A stretch of DNA of 64,000 bases from positions 5,828,001 through 5,892,000 of the forward strand of contig NZ_LN850107.1 in NCBI RefSeq assembly GCF_900070365.1. The letters are read 5' to 3'. Each line of letters starts with the position of its first letter. The first letter of the stretch is position 1. The notes below the pieces were generated by a model. It searched no databases and was not told the origin of the DNA. It worked only from the letters and a program-made list of their open reading frames with translations. This document shows, piece by piece, positions 26,777 through 42,260 of this stretch. The DNA is from Alloactinosynnema sp. L-07. Lineage in GTDB: Bacteria; Actinomycetota; Actinomycetes; Mycobacteriales; Pseudonocardiaceae. Position numbers and translations under genes: made by a program.

Positions 26777-27126
26777 CCGCCGCCGCACCTCTCTTCTCCC
26801 CTCCCCACCCACGAGCGTCGTTCGATGGCGCCCCGGTGTCCCATCGGCCCACGCCGATCGCTGGAACGCGCCTCTTTATTGCGATGGTGGACGGCCGCCC
26901 ACACCGCCAGAAAAGTTCGTCTGCGACGGGATCCGGTGAGGTGATCGGTCGCCCGTGACAGGCGACCCGCGGCGCTCCCCCTCGCGCGCCTCCGGCTGAA
27001 TCGGCGTCCGAAAAGGGACGATCTAGCCTGATCGGCGTCGCCCGACCGACGCGATCGGGCTCGCGTCAGCGGGCCGTGAACGGTCCGCTGCCACCCGGAT
27101 GCCCCCTCAGACCGCCCATTCGCATC

Positions 27127-27167
27127 TTTTCTGCGGGGGTGGACGGGCCGTCCACCCCCGCAGAAAA
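27127..27167. repeat. 41-bp perfect palindrome in the oriC region
   Basis: TTTTCTGCGGGGGTGGACGG (27127-27146) and its exact reverse complement (27148-27167) flank a single central G. It contains two inverted GTCCACC motifs resembling DnaA boxes. It may act as the dnaA terminator, a cruciform or an initiator-binding element. Confidence 0.8.
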
Positions 27168-27218
27168 CTTCCGAAGCCCGGATTTGGCGTGTCCTGCGTC
27201 ACCGGTACGGGGGATTCA

Positions 27219-27500
27219 CCTGTGTACAACCCTGTGGGTGGCGAGAGCCGCGCCTGGGGGCTACTCGGCTCAGATCTGGGGATGCCGCTGTGGACAACTT
27301 GGGCCATCTGTGGACGGAACCGAGGAGGCCAGAAACCATCCACCGACGGCCCAAGTTGTCCACCGGTTCGCCCCCCGGTCATCCACAGACCCGCACGGCG
27401 AACTACCAGCGAGAACGAGGGTTGTCCACACAATCCACAGCCCCTATTACTACTGCTGTTCTTGTTCTCCCTAAGAAGAAGAAAAGAGCAGAAACAGGGG
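27219..27500. other. oriC: Origin of replication oriC
   Basis: The dnaA-dnaN gap (26777-27670) is non-coding. Its right half carries a cluster of DnaA boxes in both orientations: TGTGTACAA (27221), TGTGGACAA (27289), TGTGGACGG (27309), TTGTCCACC (27356), TCATCCACA (27379), TTGTCCACA (27422), CAATCCACA (27431). An AT-rich stretch about 27441-27497 (CTATTACTACTG.., AAGAAGAAGAAAAG) adjoins the last boxes and is the likely unwinding element. The left half (26777-27120) shows nothing I can name. Confidence 0.9.
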
Positions 27501-27670
27501 ATCGCCGAATCTGGGGACAGCTCGCCTCGACGGCCTCCCGGCCGCACGGTGCCCCAGATGACGAGCACGCCGATCACGCTCTACGGTTGGGCCCTACAGC
27601 GTGGACAGCTCGACGGACCCGCCTCGCAGGATCGGTGAGGGGGGACCGGTCGGGCCTGGAAAGGACTCCC

Positions 27671-28804
27671 ATGAAGATCCGCGTCGAGCGCGACGGCCTT
27701 GCCGACGCCGTCGCCTGGGTCGCGCGCAGCCTCCCGTCCCGGCCTCCCGTCCCCGTCCTTGGCGGGGTTCTGCTCGATGCCGGTTCGACGGACGGCGCCG
27801 AAGGACTCACCGTTTCCGGTTTCGACTACGAGGTGTCGGCCACGGTCGGCATCCCGGCGACGGTGGCCGACGGCGGCCGCACCCTGGTGTCGGGCCGATT
27901 GCTCGCCGACATCACCAAATCGCTGCCCGCCCAGCCGGTCGAGATCTCCGTCGACGGCTCGCGGGTGGCGATCACGTGTGGCAACGCCAAGTTCAGCCTG
28001 CCGACCATGCCGGTCGAGGACTACCCGCAACTGCCCGCGATGCCGCAGCACGCCGGTGAGCTGGCGGGCGAGGTCTTCGGCCAGGCGGTCAGCCAGGTCG
28101 CCGTGGCCGCGGGCAAGGACGACACCCTGCCGATGCTGACCGGTGTCCGGGTGGAGATCGCGGGCGACAAACTGACCCTCGTGGCCACCGACCGCTTCCG
28201 GCTCGCGATGCGCGAGTTCGAGTGGAAGCCGTCTGGCGACGTCGACGACGCCGCGGTGCTCGTGCCCGCGCGGACCCTGGCCGAGGCGGCCAAGGCGCTG
28301 GGCAGCTCCGGGCGAACCGTCGAGCTGGCGCTTTCGCCCGGCGACGGCCTGCTCGGCCTGTCCGGGTCCGGCCGCCGCGCGACCACGCGGCTGCTCGACG
28401 CGGAGTTCCCGCGCTACCGCCAGCTGCTGCCCTCCGAGCAGACCTCCGCCGCGGTGATCGCCGTCGCGCCGCTCGTCGAGGCGATCAAGCGCGTGTCGCT
28501 GGTTGCCGAGCGCGGCACCCAGGTCCGGTTGGAGTTCACCGACGGCGGGCTGCGCCTCTCCGCCGGTGGCGACGACGAGGGCAGCGCCGAGGAAGAGCTG
28601 CCGGTCGACTTCACCGGCGACCCGGTGACCATCGCGTTCAACCCGGGCTACCTGCAGGACGGCTTGGCCGCGCTGCACGCCGACCGCGCCGAGCTGTCGT
28701 TCACCACGCCCAACCGCCCCGCGCTGATCAAGCCGGTCGGCGAGAACGGCGAGGTCACCCCCGGCTACCTCTATCTGCTGATGCCGGTCCGCCTCCCGGG
28801 CTGA
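27671..28804 (+). CDS. dnaN: DNA polymerase III sliding clamp (beta subunit)
   Basis: 377 residues with three repeated clamp domains. Recognisable stretches are [12 protein letters not shown], the mid-protein [26 protein letters not shown], and the C-terminal LLMPVRLPG. It is loaded onto primed DNA as the processivity factor. The start is ATG 27671 with GGAAAGGA upstream. Confidence 0.98.
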   Translation: MKIRVERDGLADAVAWVARSLPSRPPVPVLGGVLLDAGSTDGAEGLTVSGFDYEVSATVGIPATVADGGRTLVSGRLLADITKSLPAQPVEISVDGSRVAITCGNAKFSLPTMPVEDYPQLPAMPQHAGELAGEVFGQAVSQVAVAAGKDDTLPMLTGVRVEIAGDKLTLVATDRFRLAMREFEWKPSGDVDDAAVLVPARTLAEAAKALGSSGRTVELALSPGDGLLGLSGSGRRATTRLLDAEFPRYRQLLPSEQTSAAVIAVAPLVEAIKRVSLVAERGTQVRLEFTDGGLRLSAGGDDEGSAEEELPVDFTGDPVTIAFNPGYLQDGLAALHADRAELSFTTPNRPALIKPVGENGEVTPGYLYLLMPVRLPG

Positions 28805-28835
28805 TCCCGCCGAACCAATCGAGAGGACATCGATC

Positions 28836-29732
28836 GTGCAGCTCGGACTGGTCGGCCTGGGCAAGATGGGCTTCAACATGCGCGAGCGGCTGCGCGCCGC
28901 CGGGCACGACGTGGTCGGCTACGACCGCAACCCCGAGGTCAGCGACACCGAGTCGCTCGCCGACCTCGCGGCCAAGCTCGACGCGCCGCGCGTGGTGTGG
29001 GTCATGGTCCCGGCCGGTGAGCCGACCCGGCAGACCGTCGCCGAGCTCGGCGGGCTGCTGGGCGACGGCGACCTGGTGATCGACGGCGGCAACTCCCGCT
29101 TCACCGACGACAAGGTCAACGCCGAACTCCTCGCGGCGGCAGGCATCGGCTACCTGGACTGCGGTGTGTCCGGCGGGGTCTGGGGTCGCGAGAACGGCTA
29201 CGGCCTGATGGTCGGCGGGTCGGCCGCCGACGTCGAGAAGGCGATGCCGATCTTCGACGCGCTGCGCCCGGAGGGTCCGCGCGAAGAAGGCTTCGCTCAC
29301 GCGGGCGACATCGGCGCGGGCCACTTCGCGAAGATGGTGCACAACGGCATCGAGTACGGCCTGATGCAGGCCTACGCCGAGGGCTACGAGCTGCTGGCCG
29401 CGTCCGAGGTCGTCACCGACGTCCCGGCCGTGCTCAAGGCGTGGACCCGCGGCACCGTCGTGCGGTCCTGGTTGCTGGACCTGCTGGTCAAGGCCCTCGA
29501 AGAGGACCCGGGCCTGGCGGAGCTGACCGGTTACGTCGAGGACTCGGGCGAGGGCCGGTGGACCGTCGAGGAGGCGATCAACCACTCGGTGCCCGCGCCG
29601 GTGATCTCCGCGGCGCTGTTCGCGCGGTTCGCCTCGCGCCAGCAAGACTCGCCCGCGATGAAGGCGGTCGCGGCGCTGCGCAACCAGTTCGGTGGACACG
29701 CCGTGCACAAGGCCGCGGGTGAAGTGAAGTAG
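28836..29732 (+). CDS. gnd: 6-phosphogluconate dehydrogenase, short form
   Basis: 298 residues. An NAD(P)-binding GLGKMGFNM motif opens the protein, followed by the catalytic-site motifs [30 protein letters not shown] and [15 protein letters not shown]. It decarboxylates 6-phosphogluconate to ribulose-5-phosphate; the short type lacks the C-terminal half of the E. coli enzyme. Position between dnaN and recF is typical of many actinobacteria. The stop shares one base with the recF GTG. Confidence 0.94.
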   Translation: MQLGLVGLGKMGFNMRERLRAAGHDVVGYDRNPEVSDTESLADLAAKLDAPRVVWVMVPAGEPTRQTVAELGGLLGDGDLVIDGGNSRFTDDKVNAELLAAAGIGYLDCGVSGGVWGRENGYGLMVGGSAADVEKAMPIFDALRPEGPREEGFAHAGDIGAGHFAKMVHNGIEYGLMQAYAEGYELLAASEVVTDVPAVLKAWTRGTVVRSWLLDLLVKALEEDPGLAELTGYVEDSGEGRWTVEEAINHSVPAPVISAALFARFASRQQDSPAMKAVAALRNQFGGHAVHKAAGEVK

Positions 29733-30886
29733 TGCACGTCCGGCACCTGCAGGTCGCCGACTTCCGCTCGTGGGAGCTGGCCGACCTGGAACTGGAGCCG
29801 GGCCCGGCGGTGCTGGTCGGTGCGAACGGCCAGGGCAAGACCAACTTGGTCGAGGCGATCGGGTACGTGGCGACACTGTCGTCGCATCGGGTCGCCTCGG
29901 ACACGCCGCTGGTCCGGCACGGGTGTCAGCGCGCGATCATCCGCACTGCCGTGGTCAACGACGGTCGCGAGCTGACCGTCGAGCTGGAGATCACGCCGGG
30001 CAAGGCGAACCGGGCGCGGGTCAACCGCGGTCCCGTCCCGCGCACGCGCGACGTCCTCGGGATCTTGCGCACTGTGTTGTTCGCGCCGGAGGACCTCGCG
30101 CTCGTCCGGGGCGACCCGGGTGAGCGGCGTCGGTTCCTCGACGACCTCTTAGTACTGCGCGCGCCGCGGTACGCCGGGGTGCGCGCCGACTACGACAAGG
30201 TGATGCGTCAGCGAAACGCCCTGCTCAAGAGCGCGTCGACCAACCGCCGCGCGCGCCGCGCCGACCCGGACGCCCTGTCGACGCTCGAAGTGTGGGACGG
30301 ACACCTCGCCACCCACGGCGCCGAACTGCTCGCGGCCCGGCTGGACTTGGTCGCCGACCTCGGCCCGCGGGTCGCCGCCGCCTACGCCGGGGTGGCGCCG
30401 GAGTCGCGGCCCGCGGTGATCGCGTATCGGTCAAGCGTCGTTGGCCTGCCAGCCGGCTACGGCCGGCCCGACGGAGAGCGCGCCGACGCCGACGTGGTCG
30501 CCGAAGCGCTGCTCGCGGAACTGGCGGTTCGGCGCGAAGCCGAGCTCGATCGCGGGGTCAGCCTGGTCGGACCGCACCGCGACGAGCTGGAGTTGGTGCT
30601 CGGCGAGGCGCCCGCCAAGGGCTACGCCAGCCACGGCGAGTCGTGGTCGTTCGCGCTCGCGCTGCGGCTCGCGTCCTATGAGTTGCTCAGGTCCGAGGGG
30701 AGCGAGCCGGTGCTGGTCCTCGACGATGTCTTCGCCGAACTGGACCGACGGCGCAGGCAGCGACTCGCCGAAGTCGCCGTCGCGGCCGAACAAGTGCTGG
30801 TCACCGCCGCGGTGGAGGAGGATGTCCCCAGCGAACTCGCGGGGACGCGGTACGAGGTGGCCGACGGGGAGGTGCGACGTGTCTGA
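29732..30886 (+). CDS. recF: DNA replication and repair protein RecF
   Basis: A 384-residue ABC-type ATPase acting in gap repair with RecO and RecR. It has Walker [14 protein letters not shown] (about residue 30), the RecF region [13 protein letters not shown], the signature-like [16 protein letters not shown] and Walker [12 protein letters not shown]. The GTG start overlaps the gnd stop by one base, and the 3' end overlaps the next gene by 8 bp, so gnd-recF-DUF721 should be co-expressed. Confidence 0.97.
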   Translation: MHVRHLQVADFRSWELADLELEPGPAVLVGANGQGKTNLVEAIGYVATLSSHRVASDTPLVRHGCQRAIIRTAVVNDGRELTVELEITPGKANRARVNRGPVPRTRDVLGILRTVLFAPEDLALVRGDPGERRRFLDDLLVLRAPRYAGVRADYDKVMRQRNALLKSASTNRRARRADPDALSTLEVWDGHLATHGAELLAARLDLVADLGPRVAAAYAGVAPESRPAVIAYRSSVVGLPAGYGRPDGERADADVVAEALLAELAVRREAELDRGVSLVGPHRDELELVLGEAPAKGYASHGESWSFALALRLASYELLRSEGSEPVLVLDDVFAELDRRRRQRLAEVAVAAEQVLVTAAVEEDVPSELAGTRYEVADGEVRRV

Positions 30887-31619
30887 CGATCTGTTCGGCG
30901 GCACCATTCGGCCCAATGATCTCCCGCGCGCGGTAACCCATCGGAGTGTGACGCGACCCACATCTGGGGACAACCCTGTGGATAGTGTGGATAACACCGT
31001 GACTGAGCGTCCGTCCGGCGTAGTCGCGAGCCCCGCTACCGGGGATGAATTCACGCCTCAGAGTGGTCGTGAGAGCGATTCATCCACAGTTGCCACGCAG
31101 AGTGACGGGACGCCGCTGCGTGGCCCTGATCTAGCCAGAGCTGCCCTGGAGGCCGCGCGGAAGTCCGCCGAGGCCAAGCGCGCCCAGCGGAAACGCCGTG
31201 TTCCACGTGGAACATCGACCGGTTCGCGGGCCCGGCGGCGCTGGTCCGGGGCGGGCGCGGACGAGCGCGACCCGCAGCCGTTCGGCAGGCTCGCCTCCCG
31301 GATCGCGGTCGACCGGGGGTGGAACGAGCAGCTCGCGGGCGGCCAGGTGTTCGGCAAATGGGCCGCGCTGGTCGGCGCCGAGGTCGCCAAGCACGCCAAG
31401 CCGGTCGCGCTCAAGGACGGCGAGCTGACCGTCGCGGCCGAGTCGACCGCCTGGGCGACCCAGCTGCGCCTGCTTCAACGACAACTGTTAGGCCAGATAG
31501 CCGCCGGGGTCGGCCGCGGCGTGGTCAAACGCCTCAAGGTCCAGGGGCCGACGGCGCCGAGCTGGCGACACGGCCACTTCCACGTTCCCGGGCGCGGCCC
31601 ACGGGACACCTACGGTTGA
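30879..31619 (+). CDS. DUF721 (DciA-like) domain protein
   Basis: 246 residues. The C-terminal half holds the DUF721/DciA fold ([32 protein letters not shown]... [22 protein letters not shown]). The N-terminal half is polar and variable. DciA-type proteins are known as bacterial loaders or partners of the replicative helicase, consistent with the recF-gyrB location. The gene carries four DnaA-like boxes (30965-31088) and a parS-like site (31199) within its coding sequence. The start is GTG 30879 inside the recF end, with GGGGAGG. Confidence 0.88.
   Translation: MSDDLFGGTIRPNDLPRAVTHRSVTRPTSGDNPVDSVDNTVTERPSGVVASPATGDEFTPQSGRESDSSTVATQSDGTPLRGPDLARAALEAARKSAEAKRAQRKRRVPRGTSTGSRARRRWSGAGADERDPQPFGRLASRIAVDRGWNEQLAGGQVFGKWAALVGAEVAKHAKPVALKDGELTVAAESTAWATQLRLLQRQLLGQIAAGVGRGVVKRLKVQGPTAPSWRHGHFHVPGRGPRDTYG
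30965..31088. other. Cluster of DnaA boxes inside the DUF721 gene
   Basis: TGGGGACAA (30965, one mismatch), TGTGGATAG (30977, one mismatch), TGTGGATAA (30986, exact reverse of TTATCCACA) and TCATCCACA (31080, one mismatch). They lie in the low-conservation N-terminal part of the gene, about 3.5 kb from oriC. Confidence 0.6.
31199..31214. other. parS-like site (two symmetric changes)
   Basis: TGTTCCACGTGGAACA within the DUF721 gene. Still a perfect 16-bp palindrome, with the C/G change made symmetrically in both arms. Confidence 0.75.
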
Positions 31620-33791
<2,172 letters not shown>

Positions 33792-33842
33792 TCCGTCCAC
33801 TGTGTACACATCGAGCGCCAGCCAGGAAAGGAACGTTGCATC

Positions 33843-37490
<3,648 letters not shown>

Positions 37491-37516
37491 ACGCGCAGAC
37501 GTAGGGGATTCCGCTC

Positions 37517-38317
37517 GTGACACCACCCGACAAGCCGGAGAACACCGGACCGGAGCCGACCGAAGCCGACCAGGCGGCGGTGGCGACCAGCCCAGCCGAG
37601 ACTGCCGAGGTGGCCGCCCCGGATCCGGACCCGACCACCGCCACGGCGGCGACGACCTCGGTCAACCCGCCGCCGTGGCAGCGCGTCACGGCTGACGAGG
37701 CCTACGGCGACACCACGGTCAACCTGCCAAAGGACGGCGACACCACCCAGGCGCTGCACGTCAACGGCTACGCCGAGTCGGTGCCGTCGGCCCAGCCGGT
37801 CGAGCACCCGGTGGTCACCGGCACCGCGGCGTCGCGGCTGTTCGGCAACCTGGAGCCCGAGTCGCTCGCCCGCACGGCGGTCCACCTCGACCCGCCCGCC
37901 AGTGTCCGCACAACGCCGCCGCCCAGCGCCCTGCGCCGCCCCGGGCGGGGCCCGAGGCGGGCGAACCTCCAGATCAAGCGCTTCGACCCGTGGTCGGTGC
38001 TCAAGCTGTCACTGGTGCTCGGCGTCGCCCTGTTCTTCGTCTGGCTCGTCGCGGTCGGCGCGCTCTACGCCGTCCTTGACGGCATGGGCGTCTGGGACAA
38101 GGTCAACGGCATCTCCAGCGAACTTCTCAACGCCAACGCCGAGGGCGGCTCCGGCGGCCCCCTGATCAGCGCGGGCCGCGTCTTCGGCATCGCGGCGATC
38201 ATCGGCGCGATCAACATCGTGCTGTTCAGCGCCCTGGCGACCGTCGGCGCGTTCATCTACAACGTGTCCGCGGATCTGGCCGGTGGCCTCGAGGTCACGC
38301 TCGCGGAGCGCGAGTAG
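37517..38317 (+). CDS. DUF3566 membrane protein
   Basis: 266 residues. A long acidic and Pro/Thr-rich cytoplasmic N-terminus (about 1-150) precedes a C-terminal DUF3566 domain with two membrane helices ([24 protein letters not shown] and [25 protein letters not shown]). It occurs immediately downstream of gyrA throughout actinobacteria (Rv0007 in M. tuberculosis); function unknown. The start is GTG 37517 with AGGGGAT upstream, 26 bp after gyrA. Confidence 0.9.
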   Translation: MTPPDKPENTGPEPTEADQAAVATSPAETAEVAAPDPDPTTATAATTSVNPPPWQRVTADEAYGDTTVNLPKDGDTTQALHVNGYAESVPSAQPVEHPVVTGTAASRLFGNLEPESLARTAVHLDPPASVRTTPPPSALRRPGRGPRRANLQIKRFDPWSVLKLSLVLGVALFFVWLVAVGALYAVLDGMGVWDKVNGISSELLNANAEGGSGGPLISAGRVFGIAAIIGAINIVLFSALATVGAFIYNVSADLAGGLEVTLAERE

Positions 38318-38327
38318 GGATACCGAT

Positions 38328-38357
38328 TTTGGAGCGCGAAGAGGGATGTTGTAACCT
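38328..38357 (+). promoter_or_regulatory. Candidate tRNA-Ile promoter
   Basis: TTTGGA, 18-nt spacer, TAACCT, about 15 nt before the tRNA 5' end. Confidence 0.4.
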
Positions 38358-38372
38358 TCTCAACGTTCCTAA

Positions 38373-38446
38373 GGGCCTGTGGCTCAGGCGGTTAGAGCAC
38401 TTCACTGATAATGAAGGGGTCGGAGGTTCAAGTCCTCCCAGGCCCA
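38373..38446 (+). tRNA. tRNA-Ile (GAT)
   Basis: A 74-nt cloverleaf with acceptor stem GGGCCTG/CAGGCCC, anticodon stem-loop TTCACTGATAATGAA (anticodon GAT) and T arm GGAGGTTCAAGTCCTCC. CCA is not encoded (CCT follows the discriminator A), so PcnA must add it. A 17-bp perfect hairpin follows. Confidence 0.97.
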
Positions 38447-38456
38447 CCTTGGGAAA

Positions 38457-38491
38457 CTCAGGCCCGGTACGCGACGCGTACCGGGCCTGAG
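38457..38491 (+). terminator. Hairpin after tRNA-Ile
   Basis: CTCAGGCCCGGTACGCG pairs perfectly with CGCGTACCGGGCCTGAG around a single A, followed by TGTCT. Probably the tRNA terminator. Confidence 0.7.
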
Positions 38492-38816
38492 TGTCTAACT
38501 GGGTGAGTATCGCCCTTGCCCACGTCTGCGAGCCAGCCAGCCGAACAACGACTGTGTAGAGGTCGCCCACAGTGCGACGGACAGCGCGGTACGCGACCCC
38601 AAAACCGGGACGGCGACCTGCTTCGCCTGACGCGCCTATCTTTCACATGGTTCGTCGTGGCCGTGAAGGAAGGAACGTTCTCCCAGTCGCTCTGAACGGA
38701 GAGGCCATGAAACGGCCGTAGAGCGCCGAACGCGAGAGCCCTGGTGTGATTGACCTTGGCCGGTTCCGTCACAGGCGCGACCTACAAGGCGTCCAGGGAG
38801 CGGGCGACCCCGACGG

Positions 38817-38874
38817 GTCCTCCCAGGCCCACCTTGGGATCAGGGGCGGTACGCGATTCGCGTACCGCCCCTGA
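38817..38874 (+). repeat. Duplicated tRNA-Ile 3' end and terminator (att-like scar)
   Basis: The 23 bp at 38432-38454 (tRNA-Ile T-arm to 10 nt past the gene) recur exactly at 38817-38839. Both copies are followed by a similar hairpin with a GGTACGCGA..CGCGTACC core and then TGTCTnACTGGG. The upstream tRNA part is missing in the second copy. The 362 bp between the copies contain no gene I recognise. This looks like the footprint of an integrated element or a decayed tandem tRNA. The 38840-38874 hairpin also lies downstream of the cold-shock gene and may terminate it. Confidence 0.7.
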
Positions 38875-38891
38875 TGTCTTACTGGGCTGGA

Positions 38892-39095
38892 TCAGATCGG
38901 GCGGATGTTCTCAGCCTGCAGACCCTTCTGGCCCTGAGTCACGTCGAACTCGACCTTCTGGCCTTCCTGGAGCTCCCGGAAACCCTGGGCGGCGATGTTG
39001 GAGTAGTGCGCGAACACGTCGGCGCCGCCGCCGTCCTGCTCGATGAAGCCGAAGCCCTTTTCGCCGTTGAACCACTTGACCGTGCCGGTAGCCAT
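38892..39095 (-). CDS. Cold-shock protein (CspA family)
   Basis: 67 residues forming one OB-fold cold-shock domain: [20 protein letters not shown] with RNP1 (KGFGFIEQ) and RNP2 (VFAHYSNI). Binds single-stranded RNA/DNA. The ATG at 39095 has AAGGAGAT at ideal distance. Confidence 0.96.
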   Translation of the reverse strand: MATGTVKWFNGEKGFGFIEQDGGGADVFAHYSNIAAQGFRELQEGQKVEFDVTQGQKGLQAENIRPI

Positions 39096-39299
39096 GCTGA
39101 TCTCCTTGTATGGGCAGCCGCACCAGGTACTGCGAATCACAGCCCTCATCGACTACGACTGCTCGTGACCCAGACGTTACCCGTGGTGCCCCGGGCCTGC
39201 GCATCGGCACGACGTGGACGCTGCACGGAGGTCAACATCGCGGCTGTGGCAGACTGATGAGGCGTAGGTAAACCTGATGTGCCTAAGGAGGCATAGGAC

Positions 39300-39440
39300 G
39301 TGAAGAAGCTTCTCGCGCTCGCCGCTATCGCTGGTGGCGTCCTCCTGGTCGTGCGCCGCAAGAGCTCGGCGAAGGCCGAGGCCGACCTGTGGCGCGAAGC
39401 CACCACGCCTGCCGCCAACAACGGCGTCAAGAAGGCCTGA
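39300..39440 (+). CDS. DLW-39 family small protein
   Basis: A 46-residue peptide reading VKKLLALAAIAGGVLLVVRR then a polar tail with the family DLW motif (EADLWREATTP). One N-terminal membrane helix. Perfect AAGGAGG 9 nt before the GTG. Conserved next to this tRNA pair in actinobacteria; role unknown. Confidence 0.88.
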   Translation: MKKLLALAAIAGGVLLVVRRKSSAKAEADLWREATTPAANNGVKKA

Positions 39441-39472
39441 GACCACCCGGCGCGGTGACACCGCGCCGGATC

Positions 39473-39545
39473 GGGGACGTAGCTCAATTGGCAGAGCACT
39501 GCCTTTGCAAGGCAGGGGTTAGGGGTTCGATTCCCCTCGTCTCCA
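39473..39545 (+). tRNA. tRNA-Ala (TGC)
   Basis: 73 nt, acceptor GGGGACG/CGTCTCC (one G-U), anticodon arm CTGCCTTTGCAAGGCAG with anticodon TGC, T arm AGGGGTTCGATTCCCCT. No encoded CCA. Confidence 0.97.
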
Positions 39546-39602
39546 CGAGCTCGGGGGGCTCGTGTCCACGGAGAGCGTGGACCGGGTCGCTCGTCCTTTG
39601 TC

Positions 39603-39621
39603 GTGGGGGCCGAGCCCCCAC
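39603..39621 (+). terminator. Hairpin after tRNA-Ala
   Basis: GTGGGGGC-CGA-GCCCCCAC. A second hairpin GTCCACG/CGTGGAC lies nearer the tRNA (39564-39582). Confidence 0.55.
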
Positions 39622-39624
39622 ACC

Positions 39625-39749
39625 CCCACGGTGCGTACTCTCGCGATCCAGCCGTGCCCCGCATCAGTAGCTGGTGGTGGGCGGGGTGTGTAACCAATAG
39701 CCGAGTCGCCCACGGTGCGTACTCTCGCGATCCAGCCGTGCCCCGCATC
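39625..39749. repeat. 41-bp direct repeat, two copies 84 bp apart
   Basis: Positions 39625-39665 and 39709-39749 are identical over 41 bp, beginning CCCACGGTGCGTACTCTCGC and ending CCCGCATC. The rest of the 39546-39952 gap shows no gene. The repeat origin is unknown. Confidence 0.9.
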
Positions 39750-39952
39750 CGTAGTGAAGCGCGCAAACGGCGCCGCGCGGCGTGAGCAAGTCTCGATCGA
39801 GCAGCGCGGTAACCCCCCACGGGTGAAGGTGTACGCCGCTCACCGGCCGCCGCCTGTACCTGCCAAACCAGATCGTCCCAGTCCCCGCTCAGGTTATGCG
39901 AGCCGTTGAGCGGTCCCCCTTCAGGTAGTCGCCTGCCTCTACGGGCACCGTA

Positions 39953-41611
39953 ATGCCCACCAGGGCCGATAATCGGTCCGTGGCCGATCTGGACGCCCTG
40001 CTGGAAGAGACCAGGCACGCCTGCGCCCAGAACAACTGGCGACAGGGTCATGCCGGGCTGGCCGAGGTGGATGCCACGCGCCCGCTCGGCGCCGACGACC
40101 TGCTGCTCCTCGGCCACTCGGCGTACATGCTCGGCAGGGACGAGGAGTACGTCGCGGCGCTCAAGCGTGCGTTCGACGTCTACCTCGCGGCGGGTGAATT
40201 GCCTGCAGCCGCGAGGACCGCATTCTGGATCGGGCATAGCCTGATGTACCAGGGTCAGATGACGCTGGCGGGCGGGTGGTTCGAGACGGCCGGGCGACTC
40301 CTCGACGAGCACGGTGAGGACTGCGCCGAGCATGGTTACCTGTTGATTCCGGTCTGGCTGCGACAGATGGGCGAGGGGGACTGGGAGGCCGGACTGGCCA
40401 ATGCGGCGGAGGCGGCCAGGATCGCCGACCGCTTCGCTGACGCGGACCTCGCGGCGTTGGCCCGCGACGAGCAGGCGCGTGCCCTGGTCATGCTGGGCCG
40501 CCCGGACGAAGGACTGAAACTCGCCGACGAGCTCCTGTTGAGAGTCGGGTCCGGCGCGCATTCGCCGATCGTGCGCGGGATTCTCTACTGCAACACAATC
40601 ATCTTCTGCCGCGACGGACACCTGGTCCCGGCCGCCGTGGCCTGGACCGATGCGCTGACCGCTTGGTGCGCCGCGTGTCCCGAGATGGTGGCGCACAACG
40701 GACTCTGCCGTGTGCATCGCGCCGAGATCCTTCAGCTGCGTGGTGCGTGGGACGACGCCGTGTCCGAGGCTGGCGAGGCCGCGACGCGGTTCCGCGACGG
40801 TGTGCTCAACCAGATCGCCATCGGGCAGGCCCACTACCGACAGGGCGAGGTACACCGGCTACGGGGTGACTGGATGGCAGCCGAGGAGAGTTTTCGCAAG
40901 GCCGCCGGAATAGGCTACGACCCGCAACCCGGGATGGCGTTGCTTCGGCTCGGTCAGGGGCGTACATCGGTGGCGGCCGCGGCCATCCGGCGGGCGGTGG
41001 CCGAACAAACTGGCCCGCTGCAAAGGGCCGACCTGCTGCCAGCGTACGTCGAGATAATGGTCGCCGCGGAGGACCTGGAGGCTGCGGGGACCGCGGTCGA
41101 AGGGCTGGTTCGTATCGCGTCGGCTCACCGTTCCGAGTCGCTGTCCGCAGGCGTCGATACCGCGACGGCCCAGGTGGCGCTTGCTGCGGGAGACGCAGGG
41201 CAGGCACTGCGGTCGGCGCGCAGGTCCTTCCTCCGGTGGTCCGAGATCGGTGCGCCGTACGACGCCGCCCGGGCACGCGTCATCGTCGGACTGGCGTGCC
41301 GGTCGCTCGGCGACGAGGACTCGGCTGAGCTCGAGTTCGACGCCGCGAGGGTGACCTTCGAGTCTCTCGGGGCCGTTCCCGCCATCCAGGACCTTGGCTC
41401 CCGCACACGCATCTGCGCGGCGGGACTGTCCACCCGCGAGCTCGAGGTGCTCCGCCTGCTCGCACGTGGCCTGAGCAACCGGGAGATCGCCAATCAGCTG
41501 GTAATCAGCGAGCACACGGTGTCGCGGCACCTGCAGAACATCTTCGGCAAGCTCGGTGTGGGCACCCGGGCGGCTGCCGGCGCGTACGCATTCGAGCACG
41601 GCCTGGCGTGA
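39953..41611 (+). CDS. LuxR-family transcriptional regulator with TPR-like sensor region
   Basis: 552 residues. The C-terminal GerE/LuxR helix-turn-helix is clear ([20 protein letters not shown], then [18 protein letters not shown]). The first 480 residues are helical repeats of TPR type ([32 protein letters not shown] and similar), without a P-loop. ATG 39953 has no Shine-Dalgarno. The in-frame GTG at 39980 sits 6 nt after GATAAT and may be a leaderless start. It likely controls the two small genes downstream. Confidence 0.85.
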   Translation: MPTRADNRSVADLDALLEETRHACAQNNWRQGHAGLAEVDATRPLGADDLLLLGHSAYMLGRDEEYVAALKRAFDVYLAAGELPAAARTAFWIGHSLMYQGQMTLAGGWFETAGRLLDEHGEDCAEHGYLLIPVWLRQMGEGDWEAGLANAAEAARIADRFADADLAALARDEQARALVMLGRPDEGLKLADELLLRVGSGAHSPIVRGILYCNTIIFCRDGHLVPAAVAWTDALTAWCAACPEMVAHNGLCRVHRAEILQLRGAWDDAVSEAGEAATRFRDGVLNQIAIGQAHYRQGEVHRLRGDWMAAEESFRKAAGIGYDPQPGMALLRLGQGRTSVAAAAIRRAVAEQTGPLQRADLLPAYVEIMVAAEDLEAAGTAVEGLVRIASAHRSESLSAGVDTATAQVALAAGDAGQALRSARRSFLRWSEIGAPYDAARARVIVGLACRSLGDEDSAELEFDAARVTFESLGAVPAIQDLGSRTRICAAGLSTRELEVLRLLARGLSNREIANQLVISEHTVSRHLQNIFGKLGVGTRAAAGAYAFEHGLA

Positions 41612-41735
41612 ACGTGGTGGATTCGCACCATCGACGCGACGGCGGATTGGCGTGAATTGTCGATGCCGGCACCCCTCGCAGCTCCCTAACGTCGAGGAAA
41701 CGGGCCGACGGGGCCCCAGGACGAAGGAGTTCGAG

Positions 41736-42032
41736 ATGTACGTCGTGGCACAGCACGAGATCCAGATCCAGGAGACGGCCTTCCAACGCGGCGCGCGGCT
41801 CCAGGTCGGTAACGGCGCTCCTGAGGGAGTACGCGTCCTGCAGTTCCTGCCCGCAACTGACGGAAGCAAGGTGACCTGCCTCTGGGAGTCCGGGTCAGTG
41901 CAGGACGTGCAGAAGTACGTCGACGAGGTGCTCGGCGACTCGAGCATCAACAACTGCTACGAGGTGGCCGCGGAGCCAGCGTTCGCCGAGCGCCCGATCG
42001 GGCTGTCCACCTCGCCTCTCGCCCTCCGCTGA
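41736..42032 (+). CDS. DUF4242-like small protein (SCO4226-type)
   Basis: 98 residues, starting MYVVAQHEIQIQETAFQRG and containing FLPATDGSKVTCLWESGSVQ and NNCYEVAAEPAFAERP. The fold looks like the ferredoxin-like DUF4242 family, one member of which (SCO4226 of Streptomyces) binds nickel. Function here unknown. GAAGGAG precedes the ATG. It lies 125 bp after the LuxR regulator. Confidence 0.65.
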   Translation: MYVVAQHEIQIQETAFQRGARLQVGNGAPEGVRVLQFLPATDGSKVTCLWESGSVQDVQKYVDEVLGDSSINNCYEVAAEPAFAERPIGLSTSPLALR

Positions 42033-42079
42033 CATCAGGTGCGCCGAGCCGGCCCAAGTCTCCGCGAACTTGCGTCGGC

Positions 42080-42182
42080 CCGGCACAGGCGAAGCGGTAG
42101 GCGCACGGTGCGCAGGAACTTGACCCGGTCGGGATCGATATCGGCCTCGGTGGCGGCCCGGCGGATCAGGGCGCGCCGGCCG
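42080..42182 (-). pseudogene. Transposase remnant (C-terminal fragment)
   Basis: The minus strand reads RRALIRRAATEADIDPDRVK then FLRTVRLPLRL. This resembles the conserved C-terminal end of actinobacterial IS4-type transposases (ADIDPDRVxFxRTxR). No start, no catalytic core and no terminal repeats are present, so only a short degenerate fragment remains. Confidence 0.5.
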
Positions 42183-42260
42183 CCGCGGCGACCTACTACA
42201 CCGCAGACCTGCGGCCTGCGACGATCTACTCCAACACGACTCGTGCAGGAGGGATCCGCG

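Noticed and set aside
38295..38570. Minus-strand frame containing GLGGLEPPTPSLSVKCSNRL
   Set aside because: This string is the antisense translation of tRNA-Ile and is a common spurious annotation.
38458..38772. 104-codon minus-strand frame between the duplicated tRNA ends
   Set aside because: No ribosome-binding site, no recognised motif, and it runs through the tRNA terminator hairpin; I could not support it as a gene.
39625..39749. Possible CRISPR mini-array
   Set aside because: Only two repeats, 41 bp each with a 43-bp spacer, no cas genes and no further units.
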